A stretch of DNA of 17,859 nucleotides. It comes from QQUD01 sp039029915 (GTDB taxonomy: Bacteria; Chloroflexota; Anaerolineae; Promineifilales; Promineifilaceae). Position numbers and translations under genes: made by a program. Location of the stretch: assembly GCA_039029915.1 (NCBI GenBank), contig JBCCFD010000113.1, positions 1 through 17,859 of the forward strand, read 5' to 3'. A model generated the notes under the pieces. It saw only the letters and a list, made by a program, of their open reading frames with translations, searched no databases and was not told where the DNA came from. Shown one piece after another: positions 1-6,839 of this stretch. Position 1 is the stretch's first letter, and the number at the start of each line of letters is the position of its first letter.

Positions 1-1
1 C

Positions 2-199
2 TTCGACGACGACAAGAAGAAAAAGCGTCGCCAGCTGCAAGCCAATCTACTCAGCCACATCCTCGACAGCAACTTTGCGACCCGAACCAACGAAGAAACA
101 AATGGCCCGACGGACAAGCCGACTCCAATCCCCACTCCCAGTCCACCGACTCCAAACCCCACTCCTTATCCGATCCGAACAAGGCCTGCGCATGGGTGA
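2..199 (+). CDS. 3' end of an unrecognised protein (partial)
   Basis: The window opens inside a reading frame that runs to a TGA at 197-199 and gives about 65 residues. The visible part begins with a very charged stretch (FDDDKKKKRRQ), then a short helix-like segment (LQANLLSHILDSNF), and ends in a Thr/Pro-rich tail built of repeated P-T-P units (PTPIPTPSPPTPNPTP). Such a tail looks like a flexible C-terminal extension or linker. No domain can be named. The start and most of the protein lie outside the window, so function and even coding status are uncertain. After the TGA the same frame stays open to about position 349, but that continuation has no protein-like character and is probably chance. 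Confidence 0.35.
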   Translation, partial: FDDDKKKKRRQLQANLLSHILDSNFATRTNEETNGPTDKPTPIPTPSPPTPNPTPYPIRTRPAHG

Positions 200-322
200 G
201 ATGGCCCGGTTTCGCACCTCTTCATCTATTCAAGATGGTGTCCGTGCCATCCCACCCTTACGTACGAGCACCTTTTCTCCCCTTACACAACTTTTTATCG
301 CACCCGCAAGACGTTGAAGAGT

Positions 323-438
323 TTAAGTGAAACGAAGTTCCTGTTTTGAATAAAACGCCAGCTTTAAACTTCGTTTCCTCGAGGTTCCGAAGCTTTTATC
401 CAACACGGTTTTCAAATTAGAAACTACGGAGCACTTAA
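323..438. repeat. 116-bp structured intergenic repeat, copy 1
   Basis: This is one of three 116-bp copies (the others start at 4551 and 9307) that align end to end without a gap. The ends are the inverted repeat TTAAGTG / CACTTAA. Inside, AAACGAAGTT (element positions 8-17) is complementary to AACTTCGTTT (45-54), and GTTCCGAAG (62-70) is complementary to the segment at 102-110, with one mismatch and a G-T wobble in this copy. The palindrome CCTCGAGG lies between the two stems. By my hand alignment this copy matches copy 2 at about 99 of 116 positions. It could be a MITE-like element or a repeat acting at the RNA level. No transposase gene is nearby. Confidence 0.85.
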
Positions 439-521
439 CAAAGTGACTCTATGCTTTAAAATCTAGTTGGGTAAACTGAAACAAACATACGTCTTGATTT
501 TCACATAAATGAAAAAAGGGC

Positions 522-550
522 TTGATTTTTTTTATGAAATTTTTTATAGT
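522..550 (+). promoter_or_regulatory. Promoter of ndh
   Basis: A -35-like TTGATT (522-527) and a -10-like TATAGT (545-550) are separated by exactly 17 bases. Transcription would start at about 557, inside the first Rex-like box, so a bound repressor would directly block initiation. A second CTTGATT lies at 494-500, followed by TTTTCA-N6-TGAAAA (498-515), and may be a weaker upstream site. Confidence 0.65.
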
Positions 551-551
551 A

Positions 552-583
552 TGTGAAAATTTTCACATGTGAATTATTTCACA
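552..583. promoter_or_regulatory. Two abutting Rex-like operators
   Basis: Box 1 is TGTGAAAATTTTCACA (552-567), a perfect palindrome. Box 2 is TGTGAATTATTTCACA (568-583), also with perfect TGTGAA / TTCACA arms. Both match the published Rex consensus TTGTGAA-N4-TTCACAA in their core arms. Rex is an NADH/NAD+-sensing repressor, and ndh is a classic target in Bacillus and Streptomyces. The boxes lie between the -10 and the ribosome binding site, the position expected for repression. No rex gene is in the window, so the assignment rests on motif and target gene. Confidence 0.75.
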
Positions 584-595
584 AAGGAGTTTGAG

Positions 596-1915
596 ATGAA
601 TTCACGCAGACCAAAAATAATTATCATTGGCGCAGGCTTTGGCGGTCTCTTTGCCGCCAGAACTTTTGTCAATAAACCGGTTGATGTTCTTCTCATTGAT
701 AAAAACAACTTTCATACCTTCACCCCCCTACTTTACCAGGTGGCCACAAGTGCGCTTGATCCCAGTGAGATTGCCTATCCGGTGCGCTCAATCTTTCAAA
801 AAAGTAAAAATATTAAAACCCTTATGGGTGAAGTCACAAATATTGATCCCAGAACCAAAACGATTAATATCAAAACTGATTTGCAAGAAAAAACTGAATC
901 GTATGATTACCTGATTCTAGCCACGGGCAGTACGCCAACCTATTATGGCAACGATCAGTTCAAACAGTATGCTCTTGAGTTACGAACGCTAGAAGATTCA
1001 CTCGCTATCCGAAATCATATTCTATCCCGCTTTGAACAAGCAACTTGGGAAACAGATGAAGCCCAGCGTCAAGCGTTAACAACCATCGTGGTTGTTGGAG
1101 GGGGACCGACGGGCATTGAAACGGCTGGTGCGGTATATGAGCTCTATAACCATGTACTAAGAAAGGAGTTTCATCACCACTCGCTTTCTGCAAAAGTGAT
1201 CCTGCTAGAACTTGGCCATGAGCTTCTGGCACCCTACCCCGATAAGTTGCGTCAGTCGACAAGGAAGCAGCTAGAATCCTTAGGGGTTGAGGTTCGATTC
1301 GGTACGTCCATCTCTGATGTTCGTCATGATTTTGTGACGCTAATCGACGGCACGATGATTCCGACCTATACGTTGATTTGGGCGACTGGTGTAAAGGGCT
1401 CCCCGTTAGCCAATATGCTGGGTGTCTCATTGGGCAAACACGGCCGTTTACCCATCAGCCACACAACTGAAGTGCTTAACCTCAACGATATATTCGCCGT
1501 CGGTGATATGACCTATCTTGAAGATCCAAACGGTGACCCTTACCCAATGGTTATTCCTGTTGCTCAGCAACAGGGCGTTCTAGCGGCCAACAATATCTTG
1601 GCAAAAATCAATGACAAACCAGTCAAATCATTCGAGTACCATGACCGCGGCATGATGGCCACCATTGGACGGCGTCGGGCAGTGGCGTGGCTCTACAACA
1701 AAATCCAGCTAACAGGCTTCCTAGCTTGGTTGGCTTGGCTGGGTCTCCATCTCCTCACCCTCTTAGGTTTCCGCAACCGAGCCCAAGTTTTTACCAACTG
1801 GGTTTGGAACTACTTCACATACGATCGCTCGGTGCGCTTAATTATCGATTTGAATGATAAAAAAGAAGGTGTCGTATTTGATGCGGTGCCGGAAGGCCAA
1901 GAGGTTCATAAATAA
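596..1915 (+). CDS. ndh: Type II NADH dehydrogenase (NDH-2)
   Basis: This is a single-subunit flavoprotein that passes electrons from NADH to the quinone pool at the inner membrane face without pumping protons. The 439 residues match the family length. The FAD-binding GAGFGG is at residues 12-17, the NADH-binding GGGPTGIE at 168-175, WATGVKGSP near 262-270, and the second FAD motif AVGD at 301-304 followed by AQQQG at 323-327. A hydrophobic and aromatic C-terminal part (about 371-405) fits the amphipathic membrane anchor. I chose ATG 596 because AAGGAG (584-589) lies 6 bases upstream. A GTG at 569 in the same frame would add nine residues but falls inside the second Rex-like box and has no Shine-Dalgarno. 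Transcription is monocistronic, with a hairpin downstream. Control by NADH level through Rex is likely. Confidence 0.93.
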   Translation: MNSRRPKIIIIGAGFGGLFAARTFVNKPVDVLLIDKNNFHTFTPLLYQVATSALDPSEIAYPVRSIFQKSKNIKTLMGEVTNIDPRTKTINIKTDLQEKTESYDYLILATGSTPTYYGNDQFKQYALELRTLEDSLAIRNHILSRFEQATWETDEAQRQALTTIVVVGGGPTGIETAGAVYELYNHVLRKEFHHHSLSAKVILLELGHELLAPYPDKLRQSTRKQLESLGVEVRFGTSISDVRHDFVTLIDGTMIPTYTLIWATGVKGSPLANMLGVSLGKHGRLPISHTTEVLNLNDIFAVGDMTYLEDPNGDPYPMVIPVAQQQGVLAANNILAKINDKPVKSFEYHDRGMMATIGRRRAVAWLYNKIQLTGFLAWLAWLGLHLLTLLGFRNRAQVFTNWVWNYFTYDRSVRLIIDLNDKKEGVVFDAVPEGQEVHK

Positions 1916-1962
1916 CAACTGGTAACCGTGCCAAGTAAGCAGTAATTAGAAATTAGTATCGA

Positions 1963-2011
1963 GTGAAAAGTGAATGGGTCAAACATTTTCACTTTTCACC
2001 CTTCTATTTTT
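1963..2011 (+). terminator. Probable terminator hairpin after ndh
   Basis: GTGAAAAGTGAA (1963-1974) and TTCACTTTTCAC (1988-1999) form a perfect 12-bp inverted repeat with a 13-base loop, followed by a T-rich stretch (CTATTTTTT). The stem is AT-rich, so termination may be weak. It lies about 50 bases past the ndh stop, between ndh and the next operon. Confidence 0.5.
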
Positions 2012-2033
2012 TATCCTCAACAAGACCATGTGA

Positions 2034-2052
2034 CCAGTCATATGACGACTGG
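2034..2052. promoter_or_regulatory. Candidate operator palindrome upstream of the membrane-protein operon
   Basis: CCAGTC (2034-2039) and GACTGG (2047-2052) form an inverted repeat around the inner palindrome GTCATATGAC (2037-2046). Size and position (about 85 bases before the operon start) suit a dimeric repressor such as a TetR-type protein. No regulator gene is adjacent and no convincing -35/-10 pair could be placed, so this is a tentative call. Confidence 0.35.
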
Positions 2053-2136
2053 CACTCTCCTAAATGACTATATCTATCATATCCTTCAACCATAAATTCT
2101 TATATTTTTTTGAATCTATGCAACTGGAGGATATTC

Positions 2137-3123
2137 ATGAGCAATTTGACTATAGGCCCTCAATACGGAGACAGTTTACCAACGATATGGCGAAAATCAT
2201 TGCAAACCAGCCGCTGGCTAAGCTGGCTAACGGTCGGTTCGGTTATTCTCTTCTTATTGACAATCTTTTTAAATATTGTTGATTCACGCGTGGTAACAGG
2301 CGCTCCCGTTTGGATTAAACCGATGAAGTTTGCCATTTCCATCACGCTTTATTCAGCCACCATGATTTGGATGCTTGGTTACATCAAGGGCCGACGACGA
2401 CTTGTGAATGTGATAGCCATTGCGACCACGGTTGGTTTTCTTGTGGAATATGTCGCGATCTTCATTCAAGCAGCAAGAGGTGTACGAAGTCATTTCAATT
2501 TAACAACCCCGTTTGACGCCACTTTATTCGGTTTGATGGCGAACTTCGTCATTGTCATTTGGGTCATGAATGTAGTGGCTGGATACATTTTGCTCAGGCA
2601 AAAGATGGATGACAAACCGTTTGCTTGGTCGTTGCGTCTAGGGCTTATTGTAACGGCCGTTGGCTCTGGCTTAGGTTTTTTAATGACGGCTGGGCCAACT
2701 CCGACCCAATTAGCAGCACTTGAAGCAGGTGAACCGGTCCAGTTTATTGGTGCCCACAGCGTAGGCGTTGAAGATGGCGGTCCAGGGCTACCCTTAACGA
2801 ATTGGAGCGTCGAGGGTGGTGACATTCGGGTCCCCCACTTCATTGGCATGCACGCCCTGCAAATTATCCCCATCTTAGGTATCGTGGTGAACCATCTCTT
2901 TAAAACCACCCTTTCAGAAAGACGACGTACTACCCTTGTATGGATAGGTGGACTCGGTTATTTGGGGGTAACGCTCATTCTACTTTGGCAAGCCCTACGG
3001 GGTCAGCCCGTGATCGCGCCGGATAGCTTAACCTTGGCCGCCTTTGGCATTCTATTTGGCACAATGGTTATTAGCACAACGGCCGTATTCGCCACAAATC
3101 AACTGACCAATCAAACAAGTTAG
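2137..3123 (+). CDS. Uncharacterised polytopic membrane protein
   Basis: This is a 328-residue protein with about seven or eight hydrophobic segments, spread from about residue 30 to the C-terminus. Conserved-looking features are APVWIKPMKFAIS after the first membrane segment, RGVRSHFN in a loop, and two histidine-containing stretches late in the protein (QFIGAHSVG and VPHFIGMHALQ). I recognise the pattern as that of a conserved hypothetical family but know no biochemical function. Histidines at membrane borders could bind a metal or heme; that is inference only. ATG 2137 is chosen because GGAGG (2126-2130) lies 6 bases upstream; a TTG at 2110 has no such support. It is first in a tight operon with an SDR enzyme (13-base gap) and an ABA4-like protein. 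ACGGCCGT occurs twice within it. Confidence 0.75.
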   Translation: MSNLTIGPQYGDSLPTIWRKSLQTSRWLSWLTVGSVILFLLTIFLNIVDSRVVTGAPVWIKPMKFAISITLYSATMIWMLGYIKGRRRLVNVIAIATTVGFLVEYVAIFIQAARGVRSHFNLTTPFDATLFGLMANFVIVIWVMNVVAGYILLRQKMDDKPFAWSLRLGLIVTAVGSGLGFLMTAGPTPTQLAALEAGEPVQFIGAHSVGVEDGGPGLPLTNWSVEGGDIRVPHFIGMHALQIIPILGIVVNHLFKTTLSERRRTTLVWIGGLGYLGVTLILLWQALRGQPVIAPDSLTLAAFGILFGTMVISTTAVFATNQLTNQTS

Positions 3124-3136
3124 GAGTAAATATCTA

Positions 3137-4081
3137 ATGCAAACAATTTTAGGCGCAGGTGGTCCCTTAAGTATTGAGCTTGCCAAAGCACTCACCCAGT
3201 ACGGTAAAGAAATACGGTTAGTGAGTCGAACCCCACAGAAGGTAAACAGCACCGACCAGCTCTTTAGTGCCGATCTTACAAATATGGAAGAGACGAGCAG
3301 AGCAGTAGATGGCTCAGAAGTGGTTTATCTCACGGTTGGCATTCCTTACAACACCAATAGATGGCAAACGGAGTGGCCTCAAATCATGAAAAACGTGATT
3401 GAAGCGTGCAAATCTCATCAAGCCAAGCTAGTTTTTTTCGACAATATTTACATGTATGATCCCAATCATCTAGGACATATGACGGAACAAGCCGCCATTA
3501 ATCCTGTGAGCAAAAAAGGAGCCGTTAGGGCCCAACTGGCAAAAATGATTCTAGATGAAGTTGAAAACGGGGGTTTAAAGGCGCTGATTGCTCGTTCGGC
3601 AGATTTTTATGGCCCGGCCATTCAAAATAACAGTATGCTCACTGAAACTGTTTTCAAAAATTTGGGTCGGTCTAAAAAAGCAACCTGGTTAAGTTCAGCA
3701 GCCCATAAGCATTCTTTTACGTTCATACCGGATGCTGCTAAGGCGACAGCAATGCTGGGAAATACACCAGATGCCTACAATCAGGTTTGGCATTTACCAA
3801 CCGCCACGAATCCCTTAACAGGGCAGGAATGGATTGAAGCGATTGCCCAAGAAATGGGTGTCGAGCCAAAGTATCGGGTTGTTTCAAAATTCATGATGCA
3901 GTTTATTGGATTCTTTGCACCAGCTATGAGAGAGACCGTTGAGATGATGTATCAATATGATCGGGACTATATTTTCGACAGCAGTAAGTTTGATAACAGA
4001 TTTAATTTTGAACCGACATCGTACCAAGACGGCATTCGGCAAATTGTTCAACATGATTATCAAAGCAAAGTTTACGCCTAA
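3137..4081 (+). CDS. Atypical NAD(P)-dependent epimerase/dehydratase (SDR family)
   Basis: The 314-residue Rossmann-fold protein opens with a nucleotide-binding loop of the type GAGGPLSIELAKAL. A conserved acidic position follows (FSADLTN) and then the strand VVYLTVG. FFDNIYMYDP and ARSADFYGP match the central and substrate-binding strands of extended SDR proteins. The usual catalytic Tyr-x3-Lys is not evident: where PYGxSK is expected the sequence reads NPVSKKGAVRAQLAK, with lysines but no tyrosine. This suggests an atypical SDR that may bind rather than reduce its ligand. The Shine-Dalgarno TAGGAG (3121-3126) overlaps the end of the upstream gene, which points to coupled expression. The substrate cannot be told from the sequence. 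Confidence 0.8.
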   Translation: MQTILGAGGPLSIELAKALTQYGKEIRLVSRTPQKVNSTDQLFSADLTNMEETSRAVDGSEVVYLTVGIPYNTNRWQTEWPQIMKNVIEACKSHQAKLVFFDNIYMYDPNHLGHMTEQAAINPVSKKGAVRAQLAKMILDEVENGGLKALIARSADFYGPAIQNNSMLTETVFKNLGRSKKATWLSSAAHKHSFTFIPDAAKATAMLGNTPDAYNQVWHLPTATNPLTGQEWIEAIAQEMGVEPKYRVVSKFMMQFIGFFAPAMRETVEMMYQYDRDYIFDSSKFDNRFNFEPTSYQDGIRQIVQHDYQSKVYA

Positions 4082-4110
4082 AAATTAGGGAAGCCGTTAG
4101 GAGATATAAA

Positions 4111-4554
4111 ATGGAGACTATCTTTTCTTTAAGTAGCTTATTAGTGATGCCTTTTTGGGCCTTGATGATTTTCACCCCACGATTTCGTTGGACTCAGCGA
4201 ATTATGAAGTCGGCTTGGGTTATTGCACCAGCGGCTTTACTTTATTTCATTTTAGTGGTGCCGGAATTTACGGCCGTATTTACCGAAGTTATCAACCCCT
4301 CCCTTGACGGCATTGCAGCGCTATTAGGCACCCCCTCAGGCGCCACGGTTGGATGGGTTCATTTCTTGGCGTTTGACCTGTTTGTGGGCAGGTGGGCTTA
4401 TCTTGATGGTCTTAAATATGACATATCGCCGTTTATTATGGCGCCTATTCTCTTTTTTACATTGATGCTAGGTCCCGTTGGATTTTTGCTGTATATGGGT
4501 GTAAAAACGGCCGTTGGGCGGAATAAGGCTGCTGTTCAAGTTAGCGGCAATTAA
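4111..4554 (+). CDS. ABA4-like (DUF4281) membrane protein
   Basis: This 147-residue, four-helix membrane protein resembles plant ABA4, which is needed for neoxanthin formation, and its bacterial and cyanobacterial relatives, whose function is largely unknown. Diagnostic stretches are the N-terminal LLVMPFWALMIFTPRFRWTQ, the motif WVHFLAFDLFVGRWAYLD, and the C-terminal PILFFTLMLGPVGFLLY. The start is supported by AGGAG (4099-4103), 7 bases upstream. It is last in the operon with the SDR and the first membrane protein, consistent with a shared membrane or isoprenoid-related role, though nothing here proves a substrate. Its TAA stop (4552-4554) lies inside the left end of 116-bp repeat copy 2, so the repeat contributes the stop codon. 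It carries two ACGGCCGT sites. Confidence 0.85.
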   Translation: METIFSLSSLLVMPFWALMIFTPRFRWTQRIMKSAWVIAPAALLYFILVVPEFTAVFTEVINPSLDGIAALLGTPSGATVGWVHFLAFDLFVGRWAYLDGLKYDISPFIMAPILFFTLMLGPVGFLLYMGVKTAVGRNKAAVQVSGN

Positions 4555-4666
4555 GTGAAACGAAGTTCCTGCTTAGAATAAAACGATGTAGATAAACTTC
4601 GTTTCCTCGAGGTTCCGAAGCTTTCATCTAAAGGGGTTTTCAATTTAGAAACTTCGGAACACTTAA
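4551..4666. repeat. 116-bp structured intergenic repeat, copy 2
   Basis: This is the best-formed copy. It has perfect ends TTAAGTG / CACTTAA, the perfect 10-bp stem AAACGAAGTT / AACTTCGTTT, and the perfect 9-bp stem GTTCCGAAG / CTTCGGAAC. Together these could fold as a three-way junction in RNA or single-stranded DNA. The left end overlaps the stop codon of the ABA4-like gene, and the right end runs into AAGGAATTG. Copies 2 and 3 also share a few bases on each side (GCAATTAAGTG, TAAGGAA). Confidence 0.88.
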
Positions 4667-4783
4667 GGAATTGAGAGATTGGGCAATTCGGTAATTGGGG
4701 ATTGGTTAATTGGGTGACTGAATACGGCTTATTGGATAAGAACCATAACCCCCAGCCCCTAGCCTCCACTCCCGAATCCCCAG

Positions 4784-4789
4784 TATAAT
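4784..4789 (+). promoter_or_regulatory. -10 box of a probable leaderless promoter
   Basis: A perfect TATAAT (4784-4789) is followed by 7 bases and then the ATG of the histidine kinase (4797). Transcription would therefore begin at or within a base or two of the start codon. No Shine-Dalgarno is present upstream of that ATG. No good -35 is visible. The 117 bases before it (4667-4783) are degenerate AATTGG- and CCCAG-rich sequence without a gene. Confidence 0.55.
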
Positions 4790-4796
4790 AAACATC

Positions 4797-5996
4797 ATGC
4801 GGTCAAAATACGTTGAGCTTTTCAAAGAATATTTGCTTATTTATTTAGCTGGCTACGTCACCTTACTCACAGTAGGACTTGTTATTTTCCGATTTTCTAC
4901 TGACGGTAATTTATTTTTAACGGCCGTTTTGCTGGTTTTGTTTGGCATTATTTTTGGAAGCTCTGTTTATTTATTTGACCTTGCCCCACTGTACACACAC
5001 CTTTATCTTCTCATTGAAGCGATTATTTTAATGCTCTTAATTGGACTACATCCAGATTTTATGATTGTTATTGGTGTTTTGTTCTTGCCGCTTACATCAC
5101 AAGCGCCCTTGTTTTTACCACCGATACACGGCTTTTTATGGGTTTTTGGCTATGTTGCCCTCGCCGCGGCCGGTGAATATCTCATTCAGGGGCAAATTAA
5201 TTTTGGCAGCATCGGTCTTTCTGCTGGCGGCTATTTAGGTTTTGCAGGCTTTGGCGCCACACTCCGGCGATCAGTGCAGCGACGCGAGGAAAGTCAGAGG
5301 CTACTTTTAGAACTTCAAGAAACGCATGCAAAGCTGCAGCAATATACCAAGCAGGCTGAACAGTTGGCCGTTTCCGAAGAACGGAATCGCCTTGCTCGCG
5401 AAATGCACGACTCACTGGGTCATCGCCTAACGGTGGCGATCGTTCAGCTTGAGGGAGCAAAACGGCTCATTCCTACGGAACCAGACCGAGCCGCTCTTAT
5501 TGTGGATAATATGCGTACACAGATAAAAGATGCACTAGCAGAATTAAGAAAGACGCTCACATCGCTCAGAAGCCAGCCGGATCACCTACCGGAAACGGCC
5601 GATTTAAAAACGGCCGTTTCCCAGCTGATTCACACGTTTCAAAGCGCAACGGGGCTACCAACTCACCTTTCGATTGAATCTGACCTGCCCCCACTCCCCT
5701 CTACCCATTACACAACCATTTACCGAACCGTCCAAGAATCACTCACCAATATTCAACGCCATGCCCAAGCCGACAATGCTTGGGTACACATCGAGCGTAT
5801 CAATGGGCACATCCAAATTATGACCAAAGATGACGGCCTCGGCTTTCATGGAGAAATCGAAGACGGTCGTTTTGGTCTGCGCGGGCTAGAAGAGCGCGCC
5901 TCTCAGCTCGGGGGAGAATTCAATATTCAAGCCATCGAGCCAACAGGGACAAAATTAACCGTTCGCCTGCCTCTTCAAGAGGTCGATTATGGATAA
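4797..5996 (+). CDS. Membrane sensor histidine kinase (NarL/DesK-type, HisKA_3)
   Basis: This 399-residue protein is the sensor half of a two-component system. Residues about 10-155 hold five or six hydrophobic segments with short loops and no sizeable external domain, so sensing is probably within or at the membrane. A coiled linker (about 157-195) leads to the dimerisation domain with the phosphorylated histidine H204 in RLAREMHDSLGHRL. The ATPase domain has an N-box (ESLTNIQRH, 314-322), DDGLGF (345-350) and GRFGLRGLEERA (357-368). The stop overlaps the start of the response regulator by 8 bases, so the two are co-translated. The start follows from a TATAAT 7 bases upstream and the lack of any ribosome binding site. 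The signal is unknown. Confidence 0.92.
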   Translation: MRSKYVELFKEYLLIYLAGYVTLLTVGLVIFRFSTDGNLFLTAVLLVLFGIIFGSSVYLFDLAPLYTHLYLLIEAIILMLLIGLHPDFMIVIGVLFLPLTSQAPLFLPPIHGFLWVFGYVALAAAGEYLIQGQINFGSIGLSAGGYLGFAGFGATLRRSVQRREESQRLLLELQETHAKLQQYTKQAEQLAVSEERNRLAREMHDSLGHRLTVAIVQLEGAKRLIPTEPDRAALIVDNMRTQIKDALAELRKTLTSLRSQPDHLPETADLKTAVSQLIHTFQSATGLPTHLSIESDLPPLPSTHYTTIYRTVQESLTNIQRHAQADNAWVHIERINGHIQIMTKDDGLGFHGEIEDGRFGLRGLEERASQLGGEFNIQAIEPTGTKLTVRLPLQEVDYG

Positions 5997-6645
5997 GAAA
6001 ATTCAGGTGATGCTTGTAGATGACCAGCGCCTGATGCGGGATGGTATTCGTACGCTTCTTGAGCTAGAAGCCGATTTTGAGGTTTGTGCTGAAGTGGAAA
6101 ATGGGCACCTGGCCGTTGAAACCTTTCCCCACGCTAATCCTGATGTTGTATTAATGGATATTCGCATGCCTTTATTGGATGGGGTGCAAGCCACAAAAAA
6201 AATCAAGTCCGATTGGCCTCACGCCAAGATTTTAATCTTAACTACCTTTGATGAAGATGAGTATGTTTTTGAGGGCATACGGGCGGGAGCGATGGGCTAC
6301 TTACTCAAAGATTTGTCCGGTGAAGAGCTAGCCAACGCCATTCGCACAATCGCAGCTGGCGGTGCACTAATTGGGCCTGAAATTGCTCAAAAAGTCATGC
6401 AAAGATTTGCTAATCTGAACACAGAAACGGCCGTTGCGCCGCAGCCGCTCCCCGAACCATTGTCCAGCCGGGAACTTGAAATCCTCAATTTGATGGCCGG
6501 TGGGTTTAGTAACCCAATGATCGCCAGAAAACTGCATCTAGCAGAAGGCACCGTTAAAAACTACGTCAGCGGCATCTTACAAAAAATGAACGTTCGCGAC
6601 AGAACCCAAGCGGTGGTTTACGGCAAAGAATTAGGGCTTATTTAA
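5989..6645 (+). CDS. Response regulator, NarL/LuxR family
   Basis: This is the DNA-binding partner of the upstream kinase, 218 residues long. The receiver domain has the acidic pair D11-D12 (LVDDQ), the phosphoacceptor D57 in VVLMDIRMP, the conserved T in LILTTFDEDEY, and K in YLLKDLSGEE. A linker rich in Pro/Ala (about 141-156) joins a C-terminal LuxR-type helix-turn-helix starting at LSSRELEILNLMAGG and ending KNYVSGILQKMNVRDR. The ATG lies within the last codons of the kinase gene (8-base overlap), the usual arrangement for cognate pairs. Target genes are not evident in the window. Confidence 0.95.
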   Translation: MDKKIQVMLVDDQRLMRDGIRTLLELEADFEVCAEVENGHLAVETFPHANPDVVLMDIRMPLLDGVQATKKIKSDWPHAKILILTTFDEDEYVFEGIRAGAMGYLLKDLSGEELANAIRTIAAGGALIGPEIAQKVMQRFANLNTETAVAPQPLPEPLSSRELEILNLMAGGFSNPMIARKLHLAEGTVKNYVSGILQKMNVRDRTQAVVYGKELGLI

Positions 6646-6710
6646 ATTGACGTTCAACGATTTGAGATTAACGATTAAACAGTTAGCCCCACATCAAACT
6701 TTCCTTAGTC

Positions 6711-6829
6711 CGTCGAAAGCTTCACCCCATCACTCAAACGAACCCCTCAACCAGATGCCTGAGCCTGTCGAAGGCTTCACCCCATCACTCAACCAGATGC
6801 CTGAGCCTGTCGAAGGCTTCTCCCCGTCA
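6711..6829. repeat. REP-like direct repeats with CCTGAGCCTGTCGAAGG core
   Basis: Two 42-bp units (6746-6787 and 6788-6829) share the core CCTGAGCCTGTCGAAGG (6758-6774 and 6800-6816). A decayed third unit lies at 6711-6737. The same core, once direct and once inverted, occurs at 14243-14287. Translation of one strand gives the 'MPEPVEGF' peptide seen when such repeats are mistaken for genes. The repeats fill the gap between the response regulator and the converging ogt gene. Confidence 0.8.
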
Positions 6830-6839
6830 GCTTATAAAC

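Noticed and set aside
75..317. 80-codon open frame at the left edge
   Set aside because: Arg/Ser/Pro-rich low-complexity translation with no ribosome binding site; the frame ending at 199 looks more protein-like and overlaps it.
1005..1430. 141-codon frame antisense to ndh
   Set aside because: A shadow of a well-supported gene, with no family resemblance or ribosome binding site.
2490..2909. 139-codon frame antisense to the membrane protein
   Set aside because: A Pro/Thr-rich shadow of the coding strand; the plus-strand protein has clear membrane helices and a ribosome binding site.
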